A stretch of 5,676 nucleotides of DNA from an uncultured Acetatifactor sp. (lineage in GTDB: Bacteria > Bacillota > Clostridia > Lachnospirales > Lachnospiraceae). The position numbers and the translations under genes are program-made. Positions 1 through 4,723 of this stretch are shown piece by piece. The stretch is taken from assembly GCA_910585615.1 (NCBI GenBank), contig CAJUFO010000145.1, positions 1-5,676 of the forward strand, written 5' to 3'. Numbering within the stretch: position 1 is the first letter of the stretch; each line of letters opens with the position of its first letter. The notes beneath the pieces were generated by a model. It was given only the letters and a program-made list of their open reading frames with translations, was not told the origin of the DNA and ran no database searches.

Positions 1-1054
1 TCTTCTCCGTATGTCCGGTCAGCACCTTGTTTGGATACTCCGGATCTGCCAAAGCAGCACGGCCAAGGACAACCGCATCAATCTTGCCATCCCGTATCGC
101 CTTTTCCGCAATATACGCTTCATTCATGCGGCCGCCTGCCAGAATTGGGATATTCACGGCTTCTTTTGCTTTCGCGGCCAGTTCCACCAGATACCCTTTC
201 GGCATATACATAGGCGGGCAGGCATAGTAGAAGGAATCGTAAATACCTGTATCTACATTCAGGCAATCATAGCCATAGGATTCCAGCAGCTTCGCAATCG
301 CAATCCCTTCTTCCAGTGTACGGCCAATTTCCTCCTCACCGGTCAAACTTGCCTGTTCAAATCCTTTTACAAAGGTTTTCAGTCCAAGACGCATGCTGAC
401 CGGAAAATCACTGCCGCATTCCTGCTTGATGCCTTCCAGAATTTCTCTTGCCGCCCGTAAACGGTTTTCCAGACTGCCGCCATATTCGTCAGTGCGGTGG
501 TTCGTCATGGACAGGGCAAACTGGTCAAGCAGATAACCCCAGTGGATGGAATGGACCTCTACGCCAGAGAAACCGGACTCCTTTGCGATTTTAGATGCTT
601 TTACGACGGACTCGATTTTAGATTTAATCTGGTCACGGGTCAGCTCTGGCGAGACCTCTCCCGGGTGCCGGAAAACATGTACAGAGGACGGTGCTGGAAG
701 ATTGGGGTAATTCCTCCCAAGCCCCATAGTAATCTGTGCAAAGATTTTTGTGCCATAAGCGCCTGCCCTCTCATTCAGTTCCGTTGCCGTCATCTTAAAC
801 GCATCCGGATTCTGTAAGATAGTCGGGCCAACCCCGGTATATGGATCAACTGTTCCATCTGCCGCAATCGCCCCTGTAAAAATCAGACCAAAGCCGCCTT
901 TCGCCCTCTCTACAAGGTACTGTATTGTTTCGTCTTTCAGGCCGCCTCCCGGAAGATGGTGCTGTCCGCCGCCAATCGGTGCCATACAAAACCTGTTCTT
1001 AATGGTCAGTCTGCCAATCTGGAGTGGCTTTCCTAAATACCCATAGTCCTGCAT
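1..1054 (-). CDS. NADH:flavin oxidoreductase, 2,4-dienoyl-CoA/2-enoate reductase type, N-terminal part (3' end outside window)
   Basis: The first 351 residues of a flavoenzyme are open without a stop from the ATG at 1054 to the left edge. The start is supported by a strong ribosome site (TAAAGGAGG, 1061-1070) about 7 nt upstream. The fold is the FMN-binding TIM barrel of the old yellow enzyme family. Early residues read GKPLQIGRLTIKNRFCMAPI, the central block EVHSIHWGYLLDQF leads into NHRTDEYGGSLENR, and the C-terminal phosphate-binding segment reads ILAGGR then VVLGRAALADPE. These blocks match FadH, 2-enoate reductases and the bile-acid enzymes BaiCD/BaiH. In that family a [4Fe-4S] cysteine cluster and an FAD/NAD(P) domain follow at about residue 335-355, giving roughly 640-680 aa. 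The window ends just before that point, so I cannot see whether they are present. Expected role is cytoplasmic NAD(P)H-dependent reduction of an activated C=C bond. The substrate cannot be told from sequence. It is divergent from an HxlR regulator that probably controls it. Confidence 0.93.
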   Translation of the reverse strand, partial: MQDYGYLGKPLQIGRLTIKNRFCMAPIGGGQHHLPGGGLKDETIQYLVERAKGGFGLIFTGAIAADGTVDPYTGVGPTILQNPDAFKMTATELNERAGAYGTKIFAQITMGLGRNYPNLPAPSSVHVFRHPGEVSPELTRDQIKSKIESVVKASKIAKESGFSGVEVHSIHWGYLLDQFALSMTNHRTDEYGGSLENRLRAAREILEGIKQECGSDFPVSMRLGLKTFVKGFEQASLTGEEEIGRTLEEGIAIAKLLESYGYDCLNVDTGIYDSFYYACPPMYMPKGYLVELAAKAKEAVNIPILAGGRMNEAYIAEKAIRDGKIDAVVLGRAALADPEYPNKVLTGHTEK

Positions 1055-1060
1055 GTCTGT

Positions 1061-1070
1061 GCCTCCTTTA
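1061..1070 (-). promoter_or_regulatory. Ribosome binding site of the flavin oxidoreductase
   Basis: On the minus strand this reads TAAAGGAGGC, a near-perfect match to the anti-Shine-Dalgarno sequence. It sits about 7 nt before the ATG at 1054 and fixes that start. Confidence 0.85.
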
Positions 1071-1106
1071 CCTACAGGATTGACTTTTCCTGCTGTTGAT
1101 ATTATA

Positions 1107-1134
1107 ATTATAGCGAGAATGAAACAGAAAACAA
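1107..1134 (-). promoter_or_regulatory. Sigma-A-type promoter of the flavin oxidoreductase
   Basis: Reading the minus strand, TTGTTT (1134-1129) is followed by a 16-nt spacer and a perfect TATAAT (1112-1107). A second overlapping TATAAT lies at 1106-1101. The start codon at 1054 leaves a leader of roughly 45 nt. The upstream edge of the -35 box touches a palindrome (1134-1158) that is the likely regulator site, so a bound protein would be expected to compete with RNA polymerase. The promoter call rests on consensus match and spacing only. Confidence 0.7.
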
Positions 1135-1158
1135 GTACGCACCTATAAGTGCGATACT
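1134..1158. promoter_or_regulatory. Candidate HxlR operator (imperfect palindrome)
   Basis: The arms AGTA-CGCAC (1134-1142) and GTGCG-A-TACT (1149-1158) are complementary around the 6-nt centre CTATAA, with one extra base in the right arm. It lies between the divergent genes, abutting the -35 box of the flavin oxidoreductase promoter and about 40 nt before the hxlR-type start. HxlR proteins bind as dimers to palindromes often containing GTAC/TAC-type half-sites, which fits. A related half-site (ATACTTACCTA, 1173-1183) lies 38 nt further on and resembles GTACGCACCTA at 1135-1145. Assignment to this regulator is inference. Confidence 0.5.
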
Positions 1159-1182
1159 AACATGAAAGTTATATACTTACCT

Positions 1183-1189
1183 AAAGGAG
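1183..1189 (+). promoter_or_regulatory. Ribosome binding site deciding the HxlR start
   Basis: AAAGGAG lies 10 nt before the ATG at 1200 but only 1 nt before the in-frame GTG at 1191. Initiation at GTG would be sterically unlikely, so the ATG is chosen. Confidence 0.75.
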
Positions 1190-1199
1190 AGTGAAAGAA

Positions 1200-1535
1200 A
1201 TGGGCGAACGCTGTATATCACAGGAATGCCTGGAAACAACAGGTTTCAGCTACACATTATCCCTCATCAACGGGAAATACAAAATGACAATTCTTTATAC
1301 GCTTATGGAATTTGGCATCGTCCGCTTTAATGAAATGAAAAAGTATATTGGCGAGATCTCTTTCAAAACGCTAAGCTCTACATTAAAAGAATTAGAGGCA
1401 GACCAATTGGTAAACAGAAAAGAATACCCGCAGATTCCGCCAAAGGTCGAATACAGCCTGACTGAGCGCGGAAAATCACTCATTCCTATTTTAGATGGGA
1501 TGTGTGAATGGGGAGATAAAAACAGGCTTCCGTAG
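1200..1535 (+). CDS. HxlR-family winged-helix transcriptional regulator
   Basis: This 111-aa protein covers the whole HxlR domain. It has an N-terminal cysteine (C5, in GERCISQEC), then a LINGKYKMTILYTL helix where the family usually has GGKW, then VRFNEM and ISFKTLSSTLKELE (recognition helix, about residues 41-67). The wing and dimer segment follows: PPKVEYSLTERGKSLIPIL (about 80-98), ending in a CEWG motif. Family members such as Bacillus YodB, CatR and HypR bind DNA as dimers and sense quinones, aldehydes or hypochlorite through a cysteine near residue 6-14, often controlling a divergent oxidoreductase. C5 and C10 fit that role, but that is inferred. The divergent neighbour is an ene-reductase-type flavoenzyme, its probable target. 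An upstream GTG at 1191 is in frame but too close to the Shine-Dalgarno sequence. W is replaced by Y27 in the usual GGKW motif. Confidence 0.95.
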   Translation: MGERCISQECLETTGFSYTLSLINGKYKMTILYTLMEFGIVRFNEMKKYIGEISFKTLSSTLKELEADQLVNRKEYPQIPPKVEYSLTERGKSLIPILDGMCEWGDKNRLP

Positions 1536-1616
1536 TCATGCTCAATCTTCCACTTCCGGCAATCCAAAATAGTCTCTTTTCTGCCAATAAATTCTGCATC
1601 CATCTAAAAAGGGCAA

Positions 1617-1688
1617 ACAGCAGCATTATCATTTTTATTGTGAAAACCATAATCCCTGCCGCTTTTCCCTGGTTGGCTATGCTGCTGT
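1617..1688. repeat. Inverted repeat in the spacer between convergent regulator genes
   Basis: ACAGCAGCAT (1617-1626) and ATGCTGCTGT (1679-1688) are perfect 10-bp inverted arms separated by 52 bp. They sit in the 225-bp spacer (1536-1760) between the ends of the HxlR and Rrf2 genes. There is no T-run directly after either arm, so it is not a standard terminator. Short open frames cross the spacer on both strands, but none has a recognisable domain or convincing ribosome site. I see nothing else in the spacer. Confidence 0.5.
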
Positions 1689-1760
1689 CTCCCTCAAACT
1701 CAACTACTACGGAATCCCTCTCCATTCAAGCGTCAATGACCGCCGTTTTAGAAATGGAAT

Positions 1761-2201
1761 TTATTTGTAGTCATGTTGAATTTTATGATAATCAGAAATG
1801 ATATTTTCAAACGTGATTTTCTTTAGGCTTTCACATAAATCATTGCCGATTTTATGATAAGAACAATCCAATACATTGTGTATGTTTTTCCCTATGGGAC
1901 ATAACGGTGAGGGCAATGGGTGAAGTCCGATAAGCTTAGAAGCGAAGTTCGGTTCTATTGCCTTGCATATGCGGTATAATGTTATTTCATCTGGCAGACA
2001 ATTCAATGTCGTACCACCTGTACCGAATTTAACAGATATTATGCCATCTTTTTTCAACGAGCTTATGATTTTTCGGATTGTAACAGGGTTGACTCCGGTA
2101 GATAACGCTAAAAGGTCACTGGTTACTTTTTGCGTATCTCCATATTCGAAAATAAAAATAAGGCAATGAATGGCAACGGAACATTTTGTACTGATATGCA
2201 T
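1761..2201 (-). CDS. Rrf2-family transcriptional regulator (YwnA-like)
   Basis: This 146-aa protein starts at an ATG with AAAGGAG (2215-2209) 7 nt upstream. The N-terminal winged helix (about residues 1-65) shows the Rrf2 pattern: CSVAIHCLIF, then LLALSTGVNPVTIRKIISSL, then GII and a glycine-rich wing (FGTGGTTL). DEITLYRICKAIE follows, and then HPLPSPLCPIGKNIHNVLD (about 94-112), which resembles the segment of Bacillus YwnA. Canonical Fe-S members (IscR, NsrR) carry three closely spaced cysteines near residues 92-105. Only C101 lies there in this protein, the others being C7, C13, C68, C79, C113 and C123. A standard IscR-type cluster is therefore unlikely. It is divergent from the flavodoxin/ferredoxin gene and probably represses both that gene and itself through the shared TGGTGT repeats. 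The ligand is unknown. The gene is notably AT-rich. Confidence 0.93.
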   Translation of the reverse strand: MHISTKCSVAIHCLIFIFEYGDTQKVTSDLLALSTGVNPVTIRKIISSLKKDGIISVKFGTGGTTLNCLPDEITLYRICKAIEPNFASKLIGLHPLPSPLCPIGKNIHNVLDCSYHKIGNDLCESLKKITFENIISDYHKIQHDYK

Positions 2202-2224
2202 GGCGTTTCTCCTTTCTTTTTAAG

Positions 2225-2253
2225 ATTGTACCATATATCCGCATTGGTGTAAA
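2225..2253 (-). promoter_or_regulatory. Sigma-A-type promoter of the Rrf2 regulator
   Basis: On the minus strand TTTACA (2253-2248) is followed by a 17-nt spacer and TACAAT (2230-2225), about 24 nt before the start codon. The -35 box lies inside the first TGGTGTAAATCT repeat, which suggests autoregulation. Confidence 0.65.
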
Positions 2254-2295
2254 TCTTGACATCACACCAAAAGATTGCTACAATGGTGTAAATCT
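2243..2295. promoter_or_regulatory. Candidate Rrf2 operator: repeated TGGTGT elements
   Basis: ATTGGTGTAAATCT (2243-2256) recurs as AATGGTGTAAATCT (2282-2295), a 39-nt step with 13 of 14 bases shared. Between them lies an inverted copy, ACACCA (2264-2269). The left and middle elements form a perfect inverted pair, TTGGTGT (2244-2250) with ACACCAA (2264-2270). The middle and right elements form a second inverted pair, ACACCA (2264-2269) with TGGTGT (2284-2289). The elements cover both -35 boxes and the region just after the forward -10 box, so binding could shut off both genes. That the Rrf2 protein binds here is inferred from position. Confidence 0.65.
2256..2284 (+). promoter_or_regulatory. 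Sigma-A-type promoter of the flavodoxin/ferredoxin gene
   Basis: A perfect TTGACA (2256-2261), a 17-nt spacer and TACAAT (2279-2284) stand 33 nt before the start codon. It is the strongest promoter in the window and is embedded in the TGGTGT repeat array, so strong expression held off by a repressor is the likely design. Confidence 0.8.
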
Positions 2296-2317
2296 AAAAA
2301 TTACAGGAGGTACAGAT

Positions 2318-3085
2318 ATGAAAGTTTCACAGATTGTTTTCAGTCCGACAGGAGGAACTGGCAAAGTCGCAGACGTTATAACCCAAGCATGGGGAATGCC
2401 TGTAACAAAAATTGATTTATCCAATGCGGAAACAGATTATTCGTCACTTCGCTTAGAAAAGGAAGATATCGCAATTATCGCCGTTCCCTCTTATGGCGGG
2501 CGTGTGCCGAGTCTTGCCGCCCAAAGAATTTCCAATATCCACGGTAATCATACGCCCTGCGTCATTGTTTGTGTATATGGGAACAGGGCATATGAAGATA
2601 CTTTGGTTGAACTAAACGATGTTGCAGAGAAAAGCGGCTTTAAAGTAATTGCCGCTATTGCCGCTATTGCAGAGCATTCTATCATACACCAGTATGCGGC
2701 AGGCAGACCAGATACAAAAGACAGGAGTGAATTGAGCGGTTTTGCAAAAGAGATTTTAGAAAAAATAAACAGTGATTCCACCCAATTTCCTACATTGCAA
2801 ATTCCGGGCAATCGTCCCTACAAAAAAGCCGGCGGAGCTGGTTTGGTTCCAAAGGCCGGCAATGAGTGTACAAATTGCGGGCTTTGTGCGAGACAGTGTC
2901 CTGCGCAGGCAATCAGCAAAGAGAATCTAAAAGTCGCAGACAGCAAAAAGTGTATTTCATGTATGCGATGTGTTGTGCAATGTCCTCACTCAGCCCGTAA
3001 AGTGAATGGAGCTATGGTCTCTGTTGCAGCATTAGCAATAAAAAAAGCCTGTTCCGTAAGAAAAGGAAATGATTTATATATTTAA
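2318..3085 (+). CDS. Flavodoxin-domain protein with two [4Fe-4S] ferredoxin motifs (EFR1-type)
   Basis: This 255-aa protein starts at an ATG 7 nt after AGGAGG (2305-2310). Residues 1-150 are a flavodoxin-like domain: the FMN phosphate loop reads SPTGGTGKVAD (about 9-19), and PSYGGRVP (57-64) lies in a second flavin-contact loop. Residues 180-225 are a bacterial 2x[4Fe-4S] ferredoxin. The first cluster uses C184, C187, C190 and C194 (CTNCGLCARQCP). The second uses C212, C215, C218 and C222 (CISCMRCVVQCP). All eight ligands are present. The protein should be a soluble cytoplasmic electron carrier or small reductase moving electrons between flavin and iron-sulfur centres. Its partners are not visible. 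Length and layout match the EFR1 ferredoxin proteins common in anaerobic Clostridia. It is a single gene under the divergent Rrf2 regulator. Residues 111-118 contain a short tandem repeat, IAAIAAIA. Confidence 0.93.
   Translation: MKVSQIVFSPTGGTGKVADVITQAWGMPVTKIDLSNAETDYSSLRLEKEDIAIIAVPSYGGRVPSLAAQRISNIHGNHTPCVIVCVYGNRAYEDTLVELNDVAEKSGFKVIAAIAAIAEHSIIHQYAAGRPDTKDRSELSGFAKEILEKINSDSTQFPTLQIPGNRPYKKAGGAGLVPKAGNECTNCGLCARQCPAQAISKENLKVADSKKCISCMRCVVQCPHSARKVNGAMVSVAALAIKKACSVRKGNDLYI
2648..2670 (+). repeat. In-frame 9-bp tandem repeat inside the flavodoxin domain
   Basis: ATTGCCGCT occurs twice in a row (2648-2665) followed by ATTGC, encoding I-A-A-I-A-A-I-A at residues 111-118. The reading frame is kept. 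It could be a small strand-slippage duplication in a beta-strand before the AEHS loop. Confidence 0.6.
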
Positions 3086-3132
3086 GGTTACTGAATGCTT
3101 GCCGCCTGGTCAGAGAAGGCCGGATTTCGTCC

Positions 3133-3612
3133 TTATTTATGATACGGTTCCCCATGCATAATGCGAAAGCCCCTGTAAATCTGTTCCACCAGGATCACCC
3201 GCATGAGTTGATGGGGAAATGTCATGTCCGAAAAGCTTAAGGCCATGTCCGCCCGCCTGCGCAGGGACCCATGCAGGCCCAGGGAGCCGCCGATGACGAA
3301 CACGATATGGCTGGTTCCCCTTACCGTCAACCCCTCCATCCACCGGGCAAAGCCCTCCGATGTCAGGCGCTTCCCTTCTATCTCCAAAGTGCAGACAAAG
3401 GCGTCCTCCCGGATTTTCTCCAGAAGGCGCCTTGCCTCTTTTTCCTTAATCTGCTCCTCTAAGGCCTCACTGGCTCCATCGGGCGTTCTCTCATCCGCAA
3501 CCTCCAGGAATTCCAGTCTGCAGTATCTGCTCAGCCGTTTTTCATATTCCGAAATAGCGTCTCTATAGAACTTTTCCTTTATCTTGCCCACACATGCGAT
3601 GCTGATTTTCAA
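3133..3612 (-). CDS. rlmH: 23S rRNA (pseudouridine(1915)-N3)-methyltransferase RlmH
   Basis: This 159-aa SPOUT-class methyltransferase uses S-adenosylmethionine to methylate N3 of pseudouridine 1915 in helix 69 of 23S rRNA, acting as a dimer on the 70S ribosome. It starts MKISIACVGKIKEKF. The SAM-binding knot shows FVIGGSLGL (about 105-113). The C-terminal signature runs LSFSDMTFPHQLMRV (125-139), then EQIYRGFRI and the terminal EPYHK. The length is that of Firmicute orthologues. The start is taken as TTG at 3612, because GGAGGG (3623-3618) lies 5 nt upstream and MKI is the normal N-terminus. A GTG at 3630 in the same frame would add six atypical residues and ignore that ribosome site. It is the last of three minus-strand genes, 85 bp after the lipoprotein stop, and its 3' end faces the flavodoxin gene across 47 bp with no strong terminator seen. 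Confidence 0.98.
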   Translation of the reverse strand: MKISIACVGKIKEKFYRDAISEYEKRLSRYCRLEFLEVADERTPDGASEALEEQIKEKEARRLLEKIREDAFVCTLEIEGKRLTSEGFARWMEGLTVRGTSHIVFVIGGSLGLHGSLRRRADMALSFSDMTFPHQLMRVILVEQIYRGFRIMHGEPYHK

Positions 3613-3617
3613 GCTTA

Positions 3618-3623
3618 CCCTCC
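3618..3623 (-). promoter_or_regulatory. Ribosome binding site fixing the TTG start of rlmH
   Basis: The minus strand reads GGAGGG followed by TAAGC and then TTG at 3612-3610. The 5-nt spacing is normal and supports initiation at the rare TTG codon. Confidence 0.75.
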
Positions 3624-3690
3624 ATACCACAAATCCGGATTTTCAACCGTCCTGCCTCAGGCGTTTCAGGCCGCGCATTACAGCCTTGGA

Positions 3691-3709
3691 GAGCAGGCTA
3701 CTCCTGCTC
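3691..3709 (-). repeat. GC-rich hairpin over the lipoprotein stop codon
   Basis: GAGCAGG (3691-3697) and CCTGCTC (3703-3709) are perfect 7-bp arms around a 5-nt loop, with the lipoprotein stop codon (3700-3698) at the loop edge. No T-run follows in the direction of transcription, so it is not a typical intrinsic terminator. It may act as an mRNA 3'-end stabiliser or a partial transcription barrier before rlmH, or be a coding coincidence. Confidence 0.45.
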
Positions 3710-4525
3710 AAACAATCGGAAATACTGCCGCTCCCCAGGCTCCCTGTTGTCGTATGTCACGCACAGGTACAGGTTCTCCGCCTCATATTCCTCCGGTATC
3801 AGCCAGGCCACGACCATCTCTTTGCTCTCCCCCTTAGGAAGCTCATAGTGGTAATAATCCGACTTGTCCACGGAGGAGGAAGATGCGGAGAAATAAGTCG
3901 GCATAGAGGTTAAAATGCTCACTTTCCCGGTAGCCGGATCCGCATATGCAATCATGAATGTACCGATATGTAGATCATCTCCCTCTTCCACATTTACATT
4001 CCGTATAGTCAGGTTACATGTCAGGATACCCGCTTCGTCAATGCCGTACATCATGGGATCCCCTGACAGATCGTAATTCTCCGTCTCCTCCACCATCAAA
4101 ACCCTGTCCAACTGCGCCTCCTCCGGGGAAGCGGACAGCTTCGCGTCCTGAAGGGTAAGCTCCAGCCCCTGCTCCAGGGTGTGTTCGTCAGCGAAATAGA
4201 GAACCTCCAGAGTTTCTCCCGCTTTCAGGAGCTTATCCGACAGCACTACGTCCGTCTGCTCCTCGCCGCTTTCACCGGCCAGAGCTTCCTTTAGGGCCAG
4301 CTCATCCTCCGCGCTTTTCTCCGAGGAAGGCTTTCCAGCTTCCGGCATGTCCCGCCCGGCCTCCGGCTGTTCTCCTGCCCCGGGCGCATCGCTTTCCGGC
4401 TCCGCCTGCCCGCTGTCCTCCATAATCTGCACAGTATCAATCTCCTGCTCACCGCCCTCTTTGCCGCAGGAGGCAGACATCATGCAGACCGCCAGAACCG
4501 TCATTGCCAAAATTTTCTTTTTCAT
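3698..4525 (-). CDS. Putative lipoprotein with acidic linker and C-terminal beta-rich domain
   Basis: This 275-aa protein starts at an ATG 7 nt after GAGG (4536-4533). A short basic start (MKKK), a hydrophobic stretch and MSASC with C20 look like a lipoprotein signal peptide, although serine at -3 is less usual than leucine. Residues 21-90 are an acidic, proline- and glycine-rich linker (many E, G, P, A), typical of a tether to a surface domain. Residues about 100-275 alternate beta-type segments, including LEVLYF, LELTLQDAKL, ILTCNLTIRNV, HIGTFMIAYAD, MVVAWLIPEEY and LYLCVTYDN. This suggests an immunoglobulin-like or DUF4352-like beta sandwich, a resemblance judged by eye only. It should be anchored on the outer face of the membrane. 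No enzymatic motif is visible, so a function cannot be given. It lies between a zinc-ribbon membrane protein and rlmH on the same strand. Confidence 0.87.
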   Translation of the reverse strand: MKKKILAMTVLAVCMMSASCGKEGGEQEIDTVQIMEDSGQAEPESDAPGAGEQPEAGRDMPEAGKPSSEKSAEDELALKEALAGESGEEQTDVVLSDKLLKAGETLEVLYFADEHTLEQGLELTLQDAKLSASPEEAQLDRVLMVEETENYDLSGDPMMYGIDEAGILTCNLTIRNVNVEEGDDLHIGTFMIAYADPATGKVSILTSMPTYFSASSSSVDKSDYYHYELPKGESKEMVVAWLIPEEYEAENLYLCVTYDNREPGERQYFRLFEQE

Positions 4526-4723
4526 AAGATAACCTCGCTTTCTCGTGAATATGCCGGGCCACTCGGCTCACGGGCGGAAAGTATGCGCACCCGCCGACAC
4601 TGTCATATCTTTCGAGATTATCCTATCGCTCCTGTGTATCCTTGTCTTTTCCTGTTTGTATCGATATGGTATCTTTTTATTCCGCCCCAAATCGGTGCAG
4701 CTTTCCGAAGACCGCCGTGTCTC

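Noticed and set aside
11..817. Plus-strand open frames of 149 and 106 codons at the left
   Set aside because: They lie antisense to the continuous 351-codon flavin oxidoreductase frame, whose motifs are unmistakable.
1486..1725. Minus-strand frame of 79 codons crossing the end of the HxlR gene
   Set aside because: No ribosome site or known motif, and it overlaps a solid gene on the other strand; kept only as part of the unexplained spacer.
1783..1860. TATCATAAAA copies in the Rrf2 gene as a possible partner att site for the rlmH end
   Set aside because: Both copies encode Y-H-K in the Rrf2 protein and share only about 9-10 bp with the rlmH end, so a chance or codon-level match is more likely than a recombination repeat.
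3086..3132. Bidirectional terminator between the flavodoxin and rlmH genes
   Set aside because: Only a 4-5 bp stem (GAAGG with CCTT) and a short AT stretch can be drawn, too weak to call.
3631..3642. 12-bp perfect palindrome AAATCCGGATTT upstream of rlmH
   Set aside because: About one such palindrome is expected by chance in a window of this size, and no promoter lies with it.
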